Positions 1-10,046 are shown, counted from the stretch's first letter. The stretch is 64,000 bases of DNA from Photobacterium ganghwense (GCF_003025595.1 NZ_PYMI01000001.1:1286438-1350437); one strand, 5' to 3'. Translations and numbers: made by a program. Notes: generated by a model from the letters alone, not told the origin.

Positions 1-82
1 CAATCTCGTTACTGATTAACGTTTGCGACGACAATTCTGACACTGTCGACTCACATTTTTCTTAGGGTTAGTGATTTAACCC

Positions 83-118
83 CGCTTATTTTGTAGTAAT
101 TTTACAACAAAATAAGCG
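83..118. repeat. Perfect 12-bp inverted repeat upstream of grcA
   Basis: CGCTTATTTTGT at 83-94 is exactly complementary to 107-118, with a 12-nt loop. The stem is AT-rich and has no U-run after it on the + strand. It may be the weak terminator of a gene to the left of the window, or a protein-binding dyad. Apart from this dyad and the FNR promoter at 231-274, I see nothing in bases 1-331. Confidence 0.5.
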
Positions 119-230
119 TTCAACTATTTTTTAATGTTGACAAAAACAATTACAAAGCCAGTTTATTTAAGGGTTGATTGACCAAGCTCAAAAAATCAGC
201 CTTATTTTATTTGTGGTTTTTTGTGGTTAT

Positions 231-274
231 TTGATCTAAATCAACACAGAAAAAAGGGGCTCGGGGTATATAAT
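231..274 (+). promoter_or_regulatory. FNR-dependent grcA promoter (FNR box plus -10)
   Basis: TTGATCTAAATCAA at 231-244 matches the FNR consensus TTGAT-N4-ATCAA perfectly. A consensus -10 hexamer TATAAT lies at 269-274. With transcription starting near 280 the box is centred close to -42, the class II activator position. E. coli grcA (yfiD) is a known FNR-activated gene, so activation under anaerobiosis is a well-supported inference. Confidence 0.85.
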
Positions 275-331
275 ACGCAGCTCGACACGAAAATCGAAAA
301 AATTAACGACATCCCCCTGAAGGAGAAAGCC

Positions 332-709
332 ATGATCAAGGGTATTCAAATCACTAAAGCGGCAAACGATGATCTACTGAACTCTATCTGGATCCTGGAC
401 AGCGACAAGAATGAAGCGCGCTGTGTAGCCGCTTCAGCAGGCTTTGAAGCCGACCAGGTTGTTGCCGCTACTGATCTGGGCGACATCGAGTACCGTGAAC
501 TGCCAATCGAAGCACCGGCAAAAATCGAAGGCGGCCAGCACCTGAACGTGAACGTTCTGAAGCGTGAAACGCTGGAAGATGCCGCGAAGCACCCTGAAAA
601 GTACCCTCAGCTGACAATCCGTGTTTCGGGTTACGCTGTGCGTTTCAACTCGCTGACAACTGAGCAACAACGCGACGTGATCGCTCGTACTTTTACCAGC
701 ACGCTGTAA
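332..709 (+). CDS. grcA: Autonomous glycyl radical cofactor GrcA
   Basis: This is a 125-residue protein closely matching E. coli GrcA (YfiD). GrcA carries a spare glycyl-radical domain that replaces the damaged C-terminal part of pyruvate formate-lyase after oxygen exposure. The C-terminal motif [13 protein letters not shown] contains the radical glycine, followed by the usual [10 protein letters not shown] tail. The start at 332 is chosen because AGGAGA at 321-326 is a good ribosome-binding site and homologues begin [10 protein letters not shown]; the reading frame is open further upstream, but that part includes the promoter. It is a single-gene unit between an FNR promoter and a strong terminator, convergent with the thr operon. 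Confidence 0.96.
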   Translation: MIKGIQITKAANDDLLNSIWILDSDKNEARCVAASAGFEADQVVAATDLGDIEYRELPIEAPAKIEGGQHLNVNVLKRETLEDAAKHPEKYPQLTIRVSGYAVRFNSLTTEQQRDVIARTFTSTL

Positions 710-762
710 TCGCCAATCTGGTTATGCCCAGCTTGGGCAACCCGCCTTAGGCACCCGAAATA

Positions 763-793
763 AAAAAACGGCATCTTGGATGCCGTTTTTTGT
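763..793. terminator. Bidirectional terminator between grcA and thrC
   Basis: AAAAACGGCAT and ATGCCGTTTTT pair around a five-base loop, with A-runs and T-runs on both sides. It can serve grcA on the + strand and thrABC on the - strand. Confidence 0.9.
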
Positions 794-814
794 TACCTGC
801 CGTTCTGCGCAGGC

Positions 815-2098
815 TTATTGTACGTCGCGTAGCACCACTTTTAGCTGGGCAAAGTCATTATCACGCTCCAGCGACAGCAGCTCCATGGCGTTATGCTTAG
901 CCAGTGGGGTGGGTAGTGGGATGTCTTTGCCCAGAATGTCATCCACCACTTCCTTAAATTTGGCCGGATGGGCGGTACACAGGAACAGCCCCGTTTCACT
1001 GTCTGCCAGTTGCTCATTCAGCACGCGGTAAGCAATAGCACCGTGAGGTTCACACAGGTAACCTTCCTGCTCCATCTGACGCAGCGTGTCGGCGGTCTGC
1101 TCATCATTCACCGCGCCGTAACCCAGGGTATCCAGCCCCCACCCCTGCTTGTGGCACAGCTCCTCGATACGCGGCCAGTTGTTCGGCTGGCTGACGTCCA
1201 TCGCATTAGACAGCGTCGGTACGGTCGGCGTCGGTTCCCAGTTACCGGTTTGCAGGTAACGTGGCACTGTATCATTAACGTTGGTGGCCGCGATAAAACG
1301 CTTCACAGGCAAGCCAATCGCCTTGGCCAGCAAGCCCGCCGTCAGGTTACCGAAGTTACCGCTTGGCACGGCAATAACCAGCTCCTCGCGCTCAGCTTTT
1401 GACAGCTGTGCCACCGCTTCAAAGTAGTAGCAAATCTGCGCCAGCAGGCGGCTGATATTAATAGAGTTCGCCGAATTCAGACCCACTTCCTGACGCAGTT
1501 CAGCGTCGTCAAAGGCCTGTTTCACCAATGCCTGGCAATCATCAAACGTACCGTTAACGGCGACCGTGGTGATGTTGTCACCCAGCGTACAGAACAGTTT
1601 TTCCTGCAGCGGGCTGATTTTTCCTTTCGGATAGAGAATGACCACTTTGATGTTGTCCATGCCAAAGAAAGCATGGGCAACTGCCGCGCCAGTGTCGCCG
1701 GATGTCGCGGTCAGAATCGTGATCTTGCCGTCACGTTCAGACACCGCAGCCAGTGACTGAGCCATAAAGCGGCCACCGAAATCTTTAAACGCCAGAGTCG
1801 GGCCGTGGAACAATTCCAGCGCGTATACCCCCTCTTTTACTTTGGCAATCGGGGCCGGGAACTGGAACGCATTACCAACCATTTGCGCCACGGTTTCCGC
1901 CGCCAGTTCGTCACCGATAAAGGCCGATAAAATGCGCGTGCTGCGGCTGATAAAGTCTTGCTCCAGCAGAGCATCCACATCATCAAAAAACGGCAGCTCA
2001 GACGGGAAAAACAGCCCTTGATTCGACCCCAGTCCCTGACGGACCGCCTGGCCAAAAGAAACCTGTTCCTGGTGATTTTTTAAGTTATATAGCTTCAT
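815..2098 (-). CDS. thrC: Threonine synthase
   Basis: PLP-dependent threonine synthase of 427 residues, converting O-phosphohomoserine to threonine, the last step of the pathway. The PLP-lysine motif GPTLAFKDFGG is at about residues 100-110 and the glycine-rich phosphate-binding segment TATSGDTGAA follows near 135. The size fits the E. coli-type family (about 428 residues). It is the third gene of thrABC and starts two bases after the thrB stop, so the two are probably translationally coupled. Synthesis is controlled by the attenuator at 5584-5622. Confidence 0.97.
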   Translation of the reverse strand: MKLYNLKNHQEQVSFGQAVRQGLGSNQGLFFPSELPFFDDVDALLEQDFISRSTRILSAFIGDELAAETVAQMVGNAFQFPAPIAKVKEGVYALELFHGPTLAFKDFGGRFMAQSLAAVSERDGKITILTATSGDTGAAVAHAFFGMDNIKVVILYPKGKISPLQEKLFCTLGDNITTVAVNGTFDDCQALVKQAFDDAELRQEVGLNSANSINISRLLAQICYYFEAVAQLSKAEREELVIAVPSGNFGNLTAGLLAKAIGLPVKRFIAATNVNDTVPRYLQTGNWEPTPTVPTLSNAMDVSQPNNWPRIEELCHKQGWGLDTLGYGAVNDEQTADTLRQMEQEGYLCEPHGAIAYRVLNEQLADSETGLFLCTAHPAKFKEVVDDILGKDIPLPTPLAKHNAMELLSLERDNDFAQLKVVLRDVQ

Positions 2099-2100
2099 GG

Positions 2101-3057
2101 TTACAGCTCACTTCCTGTTACTTTCGAGCCCTGACTGTCAAGACGACAGACATGGACAAATCCTTCATCGTTCTGAACATAATGATCTTGCAACCATCGT
2201 GCAATACGCTGGGCAACGTCAATGTCATTACAGATGCTAAACATGGTCGGTCCGGAGCCGGAGATCCCGCTGGCCAGCGCCCCTGCTTCCAGCGCATATT
2301 GCCTCGCCTGGGCAAATCCCGGCAATAAGCGTTCACGGTATGGCTCCGCCACCACATCTTTGATCATTTTTGCGGCCAGCTCAGGCTGCTGCGAATGACA
2401 GGCGTGGATAAAGCCTCCCAAATAACGGCCGTGGGCAATAACGTCCTGACGGCGGTACTGCGACGGCAAAATTGCGCGCGCTTCTGCGGTGGGTACTTTG
2501 ATCCCCGGATACGCCATCACCCAGTACCAGTCGTCAAAACACGGGACTTCCTGGCTGATGATGCCCAGCTCTTCCACCATAAACTGCAACCCGCCGAGGT
2601 AGCACGGCGCGACATTGTCGTAGTGCAGGCTGCCTGAAATTTCCGCTTCCATCTCGCCCATCAGGGCCAACAGTTCCGTTTCTGTCAGCGGCAAATCGTG
2701 GTAGTGGTTTAACGCATCCAGCGCAGCCACAATGGAACAGGCACTGGAACCCAGTCCTGAGCCAATCGGCATGTTCTTTTCCAGCGTCAGGGCAACCGGT
2801 TTTAGGGTCTGGCCTTTTTTGTCCAGTTCCCGGGCAAAGACCTGCCAGCAGCGGTACACAATATTTTCTTCCGCCTGCTGTGGCAGTTTGTCCACAAAGC
2901 GGCCGATACACTGCAGCGAGAAGGGCTGCTCTCCGGCAGCCACTTTCACCCGGTCCCCCAGTAATGTGCCGTCCAGCGGCGATACGGCCGCCCCCAGCAC
3001 ATCAAAACCTACGCTGACGTTCCCAATTGACGCTGGCGCGTAAACAACAACACTCAT
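2101..3057 (-). CDS. thrB: Homoserine kinase
   Basis: Homoserine kinase of 318 residues in the GHMP kinase family. It phosphorylates homoserine to O-phosphohomoserine with ATP in the cytoplasm. The ATP-binding GHMP motif [16 protein letters not shown] sits at about residues 95-110, and the C-terminal glycine-rich segment [11 protein letters not shown] near 262-272 is also typical. It lies one base after thrA and two bases before thrC, in the standard operon order. Confidence 0.97.
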   Translation of the reverse strand: MSVVVYAPASIGNVSVGFDVLGAAVSPLDGTLLGDRVKVAAGEQPFSLQCIGRFVDKLPQQAEENIVYRCWQVFARELDKKGQTLKPVALTLEKNMPIGSGLGSSACSIVAALDALNHYHDLPLTETELLALMGEMEAEISGSLHYDNVAPCYLGGLQFMVEELGIISQEVPCFDDWYWVMAYPGIKVPTAEARAILPSQYRRQDVIAHGRYLGGFIHACHSQQPELAAKMIKDVVAEPYRERLLPGFAQARQYALEAGALASGISGSGPTMFSICNDIDVAQRIARWLQDHYVQNDEGFVHVCRLDSQGSKVTGSEL

Positions 3058-3058
3058 T

Positions 3059-5518
3059 TTATACTCCTAGTTTCCAGCCCAACGTCCGCATCAGATCCGC
3101 GAATACCCCGGCCGCCGTTACTTCAGTACCGGCTCCGTAGCCACGCAGCACCAGTGGGATTGGCTGGTAGTAGCGGCTGTAGAATGCCAGGGCATTTTCG
3201 CCATCCTTGATCTTGAACATAGGATCATCGGCATCCACGGCGGCAATGCGCACAGCACACTGCCCCTGATTAATTTCACCCACATAGCGTAGCACTTTCC
3301 CTTCTGCGGCTGCTTTTTCAGACAGCTCGGCAAAATAGGCATCGGCTTGCGGCAGGCGCGCCATAAACTCGTCATTACTACCACTGGCATCAAAGCCCGG
3401 CGGTAGTGCCTGTTCTACCACTACATCATCCAGTTCCAGTTCCAGACCGGACTCACGGGCAAGAATAAGCAGCTTACGCGCCACATCCATGCCGGACAGA
3501 TCATCACGCGGGTCTGGCTCAGTAAAGCCATTATTGCGCGCCACTGTTGTCGCTTCACTGAAGCTCATGCCTTCATCCAGCTTGCCAAAGATGTAAGACA
3601 GTGAGCCGGACAAGATACCGCTGAAGCGCTCAAGCTCATCACCGGCTGCCATCAGGTTCTGCAGGTTTTCGATAACCGGCAGACCGGCACCCACAGTGGT
3701 GTCATACATGAACTTACGACGCTTGGAGCGGGCCGCCTGACGCAGCTGCTGGTAGTATGCCATGCTGGCCGTGTTGGCTTTCTTGTTCGGTGTGATGACG
3801 TGGAAACCGGAGGCCAGGAAGTCCGCATACTGCTCGGCAATGCCCTGATCCGACGTACAATCGATCACCACCGGGTTGATGATATGGTTGCGTTTCACCA
3901 ACTGGATCATTCGCGCCAGACTCAGCGGCTCGCTGACCTGACCCATCAGATCACGCCAGTTTTCCAGAGGCAGCCCGTTGCTGTCCATCAGCATGCCACG
4001 GCTGTTGGCCAGACCACAAACCCGAATCACGATGCCGTTGTCGGCCAGTTTCACCTGCTGGCGACGGATCTGCTCGACCAGCTCACCGCCCACGCCGCCA
4101 ACGCCGATAACAAACACATCCAGGAAGTGCTGGCTGTTAAACAGGTTTTCGTGACAGGCTTTCACCGATTCCGACACTTTTTCATCCGGGATCACCGCAG
4201 AAATCGCGCGCTCCGAAGACCCCTGAGCAATGGCCACAATGTTGACGTCCACTTCTGCCAGTGAGGTAAAGAACTGAGACGCCACGCCACGAGAGGTACG
4301 CATACCGTCACCCACCAGCGTTACGATCGCCACGTTATCCATGAACTCGACCGGCTCCAGCAAGCCTTCTTTCAGTTCCAGTTCAAAGTTGTTGTGCAGG
4401 GCTTTCTCGGCCGCAACTTTGTCATCGCTTTCAATACAGAAGCTGATGCTGTACTCCGACGATGACTGAGTGATCAGAACAATCGACACCCCGGCGGATG
4501 ACATCGCGCCAAAGACTCGGGCCGCCATGCCGACCATTCCCTTCATACCCGGACCGGAAACGTTCACCATGGTCAGGTTTTTCAGCGTGGTGATGCCTTT
4601 GATATCCAGCTTGTCTTCGCCGGTATCCTGACCGATCAGCGTACCGGCCCCCTGCGGGTTAAAACTGTTTTTGATTAGGCAGGGAATGTGGAACTGGGCA
4701 ATCGGAGCAATGGTTTTCGGGTGCAGTACAGAGGCGCCAAAATACGACAGCTCCATCGCTTCCTGATAACTCAGGGATTTCAACAGACGGGCATCCGGTA
4801 CCAGACGCGGGTCACAGCTGTAAACACCGTCCACATCGGTCCAGATCTCACAGCAGTCAGCACGTAGGCAGGCTGCCAGCACAGCGGCTGAATAGTCAGA
4901 GCCGTTACGCCCCAATGTGACCAGTTCGCCTTTCTCATTGCCTGCGGTAAAACCCGGCATAATGTTGACATGGCCTGCCGGTAACGGCTGATTACGGAAG
5001 TTCTGAGTGGATACTTCGATATCCACATGGGCTTCCAGGTAATCGCCGTGCGCTTTCAGGTAAACCACAGGGTCAATCAGGAAGGCAGCCTGACCGCGGG
5101 CTTCCAGCAGAGATTTCATTGCCGCAATCGACAGCCGCTCTCCCTTGCTGATAATACGGGCATAAACATTGTCCGGACACAGCCCCAGCAGCTTAATCCC
5201 GTGTACATACTGCTTCAGCTGACCCAATGAGCTGGCCAGTTTCGCATCCAGTGCCGCCTGATCGAACTTAGGTTCCAGCGCTTTCAGGCCGGCAAACAGA
5301 TCTTTAAAGACCGATTCCAGGTCAGCCAGTTGTAACTCGGCTTCACCGTAAGCAATGGTATTTTCGATAACGGACACCAGCTTATTGGTGACCTTGCCCG
5401 GAGCCGACAGCACGACAGACACGTCTTCCTGCTGGGCGTTGTTAAAAATGATGTCGCCTGCACGCGCAAAGCGTTCTGCATCGGCCAAAGATGAACCGCC
5501 AAATTTTAATACTCGCAT
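3059..5518 (-). CDS. thrA: Bifunctional aspartokinase I / homoserine dehydrogenase I
   Basis: Two-domain enzyme of 819 residues catalysing the first and third steps from aspartate to homoserine. The N-terminal kinase domain (about 1-290) starts with the family motif [11 protein letters not shown]. Two ACT-like regulatory segments follow at about 310-460; in the E. coli protein these bind threonine and give feedback inhibition. The NAD(P)-dependent homoserine dehydrogenase occupies about 465-819 and begins with the Rossmann motif [12 protein letters not shown]. It is the first structural gene of thrABC, with the leader peptide and attenuator directly upstream. Confidence 0.97.
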   Translation of the reverse strand: MRVLKFGGSSLADAERFARAGDIIFNNAQQEDVSVVLSAPGKVTNKLVSVIENTIAYGEAELQLADLESVFKDLFAGLKALEPKFDQAALDAKLASSLGQLKQYVHGIKLLGLCPDNVYARIISKGERLSIAAMKSLLEARGQAAFLIDPVVYLKAHGDYLEAHVDIEVSTQNFRNQPLPAGHVNIMPGFTAGNEKGELVTLGRNGSDYSAAVLAACLRADCCEIWTDVDGVYSCDPRLVPDARLLKSLSYQEAMELSYFGASVLHPKTIAPIAQFHIPCLIKNSFNPQGAGTLIGQDTGEDKLDIKGITTLKNLTMVNVSGPGMKGMVGMAARVFGAMSSAGVSIVLITQSSSEYSISFCIESDDKVAAEKALHNNFELELKEGLLEPVEFMDNVAIVTLVGDGMRTSRGVASQFFTSLAEVDVNIVAIAQGSSERAISAVIPDEKVSESVKACHENLFNSQHFLDVFVIGVGGVGGELVEQIRRQQVKLADNGIVIRVCGLANSRGMLMDSNGLPLENWRDLMGQVSEPLSLARMIQLVKRNHIINPVVIDCTSDQGIAEQYADFLASGFHVITPNKKANTASMAYYQQLRQAARSKRRKFMYDTTVGAGLPVIENLQNLMAAGDELERFSGILSGSLSYIFGKLDEGMSFSEATTVARNNGFTEPDPRDDLSGMDVARKLLILARESGLELELDDVVVEQALPPGFDASGSNDEFMARLPQADAYFAELSEKAAAEGKVLRYVGEINQGQCAVRIAAVDADDPMFKIKDGENALAFYSRYYQPIPLVLRGYGAGTEVTAAGVFADLMRTLGWKLGV

Positions 5519-5583
5519 TCCCTACTCCCAACTTCCTCAATCTTGCCCCATCTATGACCTGTCCGGGGATAAAAACATGGTTA

Positions 5584-5622
5584 AAAAAAAGCCCACACCT
5601 TGGAGGGGTGTGGGCTTTTTTT
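5584..5622 (-). terminator. thr operon attenuator terminator
   Basis: GCCCACACC (5591-5599) pairs with GGTGTGGGC (5607-5615), flanked by seven-base A and T runs. On the - strand it lies between the leader peptide and thrA, so it is the classic attenuator: scarce charged Thr-tRNA or Ile-tRNA stalls the ribosome in the leader and prevents this stem from forming. Confidence 0.93.
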
Positions 5623-5645
5623 GTGCGATTCTTATTCGTCGTGCA

Positions 5646-5717
5646 TCAGCCCACCCCAGCAACCATGGTGCCGGTAATAATAATGGTGGTGGTGTTCATG
5701 CTGATGACGTTGTGCAT
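5646..5717 (-). CDS. thrL: thr operon leader peptide
   Basis: A 23-codon leader reading MHNVISMN, then TTTIIITGT, then MVAGVG and a stop. It has five Thr and four Ile codons in all; the unbroken run TTTIIIT is followed by G and T. That is the expected content for a threonine/isoleucine-sensing attenuator. The start at 5717 is preferred over the in-frame ATG at 5699 because AGGA lies five bases before it, whereas nothing resembling a ribosome-binding site precedes 5699. The stop is about 24 bases before the attenuator hairpin. Confidence 0.85.
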   Translation of the reverse strand: MHNVISMNTTTIIITGTMVAGVG

Positions 5718-5997
5718 TGCAATCCTGCTACTATGCCTTTGAATTAGTATTTATCTACGTTTACCGGAAAGCTTTTGATGAGTCAACCATCAATTTCATC
5801 CCATTCTGGCTTTTAATTGCCACAAGCGCATAAAAAACAGCCGCAAAGGGATATAACGAAGACAGAAAATCAACGCAATTGATTGCAGTCACTCGGCTCA
5901 GGATGCATAGTAGGAAGCGATGGATATTTAAGCACTCGGCTATTTTTACACATGCTCAGCCCTAATTAGGCTAAGGTTAGATTCGGAGGGATCCCGA

Positions 5998-7770
5998 ATG
6001 ACTTCTGCAATGGAACAACTCGTCGCACACACCATCCTGCAAGGCTTTGACGCCATGTACGGACGGTTTCTTGATGTGACTGCTGGCGCTCAGGAGCGAT
6101 TTGAATCGCAAGACTGGCCCGCCGTTCAGCAGGCACTGAAAACCCGGATTAATTTTTATGACCACCACGTTGGTCTGGTCACCAGTCAGATTCAGATCAT
6201 GCTGGGAAAGCAGTATGCCAGCCACAGTTTTCTGATGGCGGTGAAAAATGCTTATGAAGATCTGCTGCTGGACTATCCGCGCTACGACATTGCAGAAAGT
6301 TTTTTTAATTCCGTATACTGCCGTATTTTCGAGCACCGTAATATCAATCGTGACAAGCTGTTTGTGCACAGTTCCCAGGAAGGGCGGATTCCCTCCTATC
6401 CCACCGCGCTGACCCGGCTGTACAATACCGGCGCAGGACTGGACACGCTGCTGGAACGGGTGATGGATGACTGCCCTTTTACGCTTTGCTGGGAAGATAA
6501 ATACCGTGATATTCAGGAGCTGAGCCAACGGCTGCAGGCGGTGTTACCCGATACCCTGAGTACCCCGCCGGTGATCGAGATGATCCGCGAGCCCTTTTAC
6601 CGGAACAAGGCAGCTTACCTGATTGGCCGGGTCCGGCTTGATGACTACCAGTTTTTCCCGCTGGTTCTGCCAGTGCTGACCACCGCCAACAATGAACTCT
6701 TTATCGATGCCTGCCTGACCAACGTCGATGACGTCAGCATCCTGTTTGGCTTCGCCCGTTCCTACTTCATGGTCTATGCCCCGGCGCCGGCGGCACTGGT
6801 GCGTTTTTTGGGAGAGCTGCTGCCCAAGAAAACCAAAGCTGAGCTTTACACTGCGATTGGCTGTCAGAAACATGCCAAAACCGAGCTTTATCGTGAATTT
6901 TTGCGTCATATGGCCAATTCGGATGATCAGTTCGTGCCCGCCCCAGGGATCAAAGGGATGGTCATGTCGGTGTTCACCCTACCCTCATACGGTTTTGTGT
7001 TTAAAATCATCAAAGACAAATTCGCACCGCAAAAAGATATCAGCCATGCGGTCGTCAAAGAAAAGTACCGTCTGGTTAAAGAACATGATCGGGTAGGCCG
7101 AATGGCTGACACCCAGGAATACCGCAATTTTACGTTTGACCGCCACCGTTTCAGTGACGAGTTACTGGACGAACTGCTGGCCGTAGCGCCGTCCATCATT
7201 ACCGTGACCGATACCCAGGTCATCATCAAACATCTTTATACCGAGCGGCGCATGATTCCGTTTAACCTGTATATCGAACAGGCCAACGATGACGACTTGC
7301 GCCACGCGGTGGACGAATACGGCAAAGCCATCAAACAACTGGCCGCTGCGAATATTTTCCCCGGCGACATGCTGTTCAAGAACTTCGGGGTGACCCGTCA
7401 CAAGCGGGTGGTGTTCTATGACTACGATGAAATCAGCTACATGACTGAGATGAATTTCCGGCGGATTCCGCCGCCACGCCACCCGGAAGATGAACTGGCG
7501 TCAGAGCCCTGGTACAGCGTCGGTATTAACGATGTATTCCCGGAAGAGTTTCGCACCTTCCTGCTGATCAACCCCAAAGTACGGGCGCTGTTTGAGGAAC
7601 TGCACAGTGATCTGTTTGATCCGGCTTACTGGCAACACCTGCAGCATAACATTACCGACGGGCTGTTTGAGGATGTATTCCCTTACCCCAATTCGCTACG
7701 GCTATCACGTTTTCAGGTAACCGACGGCAACCCCGAGAAAGAGAATATGGCAGAGGGGCGCAGCCTGTGA
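5998..7770 (+). CDS. aceK: Isocitrate dehydrogenase kinase/phosphatase
   Basis: AceK, 590 residues, slightly longer than the E. coli protein. It phosphorylates and dephosphorylates isocitrate dehydrogenase, deciding whether isocitrate goes round the TCA cycle or into the glyoxylate shunt. The body of the protein matches the family throughout, including the kinase-lobe region with [18 protein letters not shown] and the segment [25 protein letters not shown] split across the catalytic loop. CGGAGGG just upstream supports the start. Unlike in E. coli it is not next to aceBA here. Confidence 0.95.
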   Translation: MTSAMEQLVAHTILQGFDAMYGRFLDVTAGAQERFESQDWPAVQQALKTRINFYDHHVGLVTSQIQIMLGKQYASHSFLMAVKNAYEDLLLDYPRYDIAESFFNSVYCRIFEHRNINRDKLFVHSSQEGRIPSYPTALTRLYNTGAGLDTLLERVMDDCPFTLCWEDKYRDIQELSQRLQAVLPDTLSTPPVIEMIREPFYRNKAAYLIGRVRLDDYQFFPLVLPVLTTANNELFIDACLTNVDDVSILFGFARSYFMVYAPAPAALVRFLGELLPKKTKAELYTAIGCQKHAKTELYREFLRHMANSDDQFVPAPGIKGMVMSVFTLPSYGFVFKIIKDKFAPQKDISHAVVKEKYRLVKEHDRVGRMADTQEYRNFTFDRHRFSDELLDELLAVAPSIITVTDTQVIIKHLYTERRMIPFNLYIEQANDDDLRHAVDEYGKAIKQLAAANIFPGDMLFKNFGVTRHKRVVFYDYDEISYMTEMNFRRIPPPRHPEDELASEPWYSVGINDVFPEEFRTFLLINPKVRALFEELHSDLFDPAYWQHLQHNITDGLFEDVFPYPNSLRLSRFQVTDGNPEKENMAEGRSL

Positions 7771-7873
7771 AAACGCTCTGACGTGGAGTGTCTTTTTCCG
7801 GCAACCTAGCCTAGTATTATTTTGCTAAGAAATGGATAAATAATTCACAAAAGAAAAACAGGGAAGGTGATCA

Positions 7874-8332
7874 ATGCGTAATTTGCTAATCACAATTACC
7901 CTGTTGGTAGTGGCCTTACCGACAGCAGCGGCAGAAAGCGACCCGCTCACTCTGCTGGATGACAAATCGAAATCCGGGTGGTTTCTGACCTCCCAGTCCC
8001 GAGGTGCGGAGCAGTTTGATCTGTGGCAGATCGACAGTGGTTATACGTACGCCCTGACAGACAAAACCGAGGTTTATTTAAGTACGCGTCTAAAAACGTC
8101 GACCAGTACGCAACCGGCCAGCCGAGGCTTACTGTCCGGGGTCAAGTATTCCTTGTCTCCGCGTCTGAGCCTGCAAAGCGCCGTGACGTCTGAAACGGAA
8201 GATCGCGAAACCGTCATGGGGGTGGAAGTGTCGAGCCAGTTTGAGGTCACCGACAGACTCAACCTGCACGCGACCCTGGACTACGAGTCCCTTGAGCAGA
8301 TCTATCAGGTAGGCATAGGTTTTCGTTTTTAG
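7874..8332 (+). CDS. Small predicted outer-membrane barrel protein
   Basis: Unrecognised protein of 152 residues. The N-terminus is a clear signal peptide (MRNLLITITLLVVALPTAAA, cleavage near residue 20). The mature part has alternating polar and hydrophobic residues in short stretches such as SGYTYALTDKTEVYLSTRL and YQVGIGFRF, and it ends in phenylalanine, as proteins recognised by the BAM assembly machinery usually do. The length would fit a small six- to eight-strand barrel. It follows aceK after about 100 bases and may share its transcript. The function is unknown. Confidence 0.75.
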   Translation: MRNLLITITLLVVALPTAAAESDPLTLLDDKSKSGWFLTSQSRGAEQFDLWQIDSGYTYALTDKTEVYLSTRLKTSTSTQPASRGLLSGVKYSLSPRLSLQSAVTSETEDRETVMGVEVSSQFEVTDRLNLHATLDYESLEQIYQVGIGFRF

Positions 8333-8674
8333 CCTCTAGCCTTTTCGTTTCTGACTCATGCCTCTGGCTCATACCGTAGTCAGGTTAAGCAGAACAGTAT
8401 CCTGCCCCTTGAAACCGTGACACCAATGCCACCTTGGTACGAATGACATCAACGCACAAAAAGCAGGCTCCGTTGATCACTGAGCCTGTTTTTATGCCTG
8501 ACGCCTGTCTTGTGTTTCACGATTGTGATTCATGAAAATGGCTAGTCTTTACCGCCGCAACCGCCAGCCTTCGTTTCTCGTCAGGTAACTTCCAACCTCG
8601 TTCACCTATCCCAGAGCCGTTTCCATGAGCCAGCAGATTGCTTCATGCGGACAACCGTGTTGGCCCCCGCGGCG
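8333..8674. other. Intergenic stretch between the barrel gene and the RraA gene
   Basis: Apart from the terminator at 8464-8493 I see no gene. Short ATG-initiated frames are present (for example one of 13 codons from 8532), but none has a convincing ribosome-binding site. Confidence 0.5.
8464..8493 (+). terminator. Rho-independent terminator
   Basis: CAGGCTC (8464-8470) pairs with GAGCCTG (8482-8488), followed by five T. It ends the aceK/barrel-gene transcript. Confidence 0.75.
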
Positions 8675-9190
8675 TTACAGTTTAGATAAGTCCAGCGGCT
8701 CTTTGCTGAACACGATGCCGTTGCGATCGGCATAAAGCATATCACCGGGGTAAACCAGCGTATGGGCAACCGTCAGGGTCACATTCTCTTCACCTGTCTG
8801 ACGTTTGACGGTTTTGATCGGGCACGTTCCCAGGGCTTTTACCCCAAGAGCCATGGTTCGCAGCGCACCGGCGTCACGCACAGCGCCATTGACGACAATT
8901 CCCTCCCAACCGTGTTTCTGTGCCAACAAGGCAAGCTGGTCTCCCAGCAAGGCCCGGTTACATGAACCATGACCATCAATAAACAGCACTTTACCGACAC
9001 CTGAACGAGATACAATGTCACGCACCAGGCTGTTGTCTTCAAAGCAGCGCAACGTCACCACTTCACCGTAAAAAATATCGCGTCCGCCAAAATCCTGCAT
9101 CGTCAATGGCAGCCAGCGAACCTCTCCCTCAAAGTTGTCACATAAGTCCGGGGTCAAATCCTGCATTTTTGGCTCCTGGGCTGTTGTCAT
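8675..9190 (-). CDS. RraA family protein
   Basis: Protein of 171 residues in the RraA / HMG aldolase-like family. Family landmarks are DFGGRDIFYGEVVTLRCFEDN near the N-terminus, VLFIDGHGSCNRALLGD in the middle and the closing PGDMLYADRNGIVFS. E. coli RraA binds and inhibits RNase E, while other members are metal-dependent 4-hydroxy-4-methyl-2-oxoglutarate aldolases or oxaloacetate decarboxylases. Here the central segment reads NGAVRDAGAL; the Arg-Asp pair is the one used by the aldolases, whereas as I recall E. coli RraA has Arg-Gln. I therefore leave the symbol blank. GGAGGG upstream gives a strong start. Confidence 0.85.
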   Translation of the reverse strand: MTTAQEPKMQDLTPDLCDNFEGEVRWLPLTMQDFGGRDIFYGEVVTLRCFEDNSLVRDIVSRSGVGKVLFIDGHGSCNRALLGDQLALLAQKHGWEGIVVNGAVRDAGALRTMALGVKALGTCPIKTVKRQTGEENVTLTVAHTLVYPGDMLYADRNGIVFSKEPLDLSKL

Positions 9191-9253
9191 TTTCTTCCCT
9201 CCTTCTGACTGAAAGCACTGCCTGTGCTTCTTTTGATGAATGTGCTTCTTTGG

Positions 9254-9655
9254 TTAAGTGTAGAGAAAGCTCGGCCAATCTCCCAATCTTTGTATCTCCT
9301 GGCCCTCAATTAAAACCGGCACTAAAAACAATTCGTTATCCTCAACCCAATATATGGCATTCTGCTCCCATTGCCGAGCCAGCTGGCGCACTTTGGTCAA
9401 GCTCAGTGGCACCACAAATCCCGGCTCCTGCCATTGCCCGTCCAACCCACTGCAGGTGATCGGCAACAGCTCCTGCACCAGAGTGCTGAGTTCCGCCGCC
9501 ATTTGGGCATTGCGGTCAAGGTTTTCTCTTTTACTAAGAACAATGCTTCTCGGATTAAATGCTGTTAGAATTGCAAAACAAGGGTAAACAGGGTGTTGCT
9601 TGAGATTAAAGATGATTGACTGGTAGCTACACCACAGTGAGAGTTTTTCACACAT
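9254..9655 (-). CDS. DUF3293 domain-containing protein
   Basis: Predicted cytoplasmic protein of 133 residues resembling the DUF3293 family, recognised by FAILTAFNPRS near the N-terminus, the EPGFVVPLSL segment and the closing NAIYWVEDNELFLVPV. The function is unknown. The frame is open back to 9787, but that extension is poor in protein-like sequence and contains the FNR box, so the ATG at 9655 is preferred; the ribosome-binding site there (AGGGG, eleven bases upstream) is weak. It is transcribed away from arcA. Confidence 0.7.
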   Translation of the reverse strand: MCEKLSLWCSYQSIIFNLKQHPVYPCFAILTAFNPRSIVLSKRENLDRNAQMAAELSTLVQELLPITCSGLDGQWQEPGFVVPLSLTKVRQLARQWEQNAIYWVEDNELFLVPVLIEGQEIQRLGDWPSFLYT

Positions 9656-10046
9656 AATCTGACAGCCCCTGGGCACGATGCATTTTTTTGTAGCGAATGT
9701 TAAACAAAGTAGCGAGTCGTAAAACACTTCATACGGTTTGATATAAATCAAGAAAGTGCCCGAAAGCAGCGCTGAAACAAAAACCAATTATTGTTAGCGA
9801 GCTGTTAAGTGAATACAATCGTCGCCATCCCACGGAAATAGAAGCCAATGCCCTCTATTTTGGGCTTTTTTCAGCGCGAAATGAAATATCATACTGAACG
9901 CTGGATTAAAGGATGGCGTACCAACAGGCAAACCATGGGTCTTACACGTCTTTTCCCCTCGACTTTGCCTGTATGTGAATTTTTTTTATAGAATTTAACT
10001 ATTCTGTTTTTGACCAGATTCCGTTTTTAGATATTAGGTACTGCCA
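9656..10046. other. Divergent intergenic region between the DUF3293 gene and arcA
   Basis: This 391-bp region drives arcA to the right and the DUF3293 gene to the left. It contains a perfect FNR box at 9738-9751. The last 60 bases before arcA are very AT-rich and hold an imperfect dyad (AGAAT-N6-ATTCT) about 40 bases before the start. No gene is visible in it. Confidence 0.6.
9738..9751. promoter_or_regulatory. Perfect FNR box upstream of arcA
   Basis: TTGATATAAATCAA matches TTGAT-N4-ATCAA at all ten fixed positions. It is 296 bases before the arcA start and 83 bases before the DUF3293 start. E. coli arcA is FNR-activated from a distal promoter, which fits; no good -10 is visible at class II distance on either side, so the target gene is uncertain. 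Confidence 0.75.
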
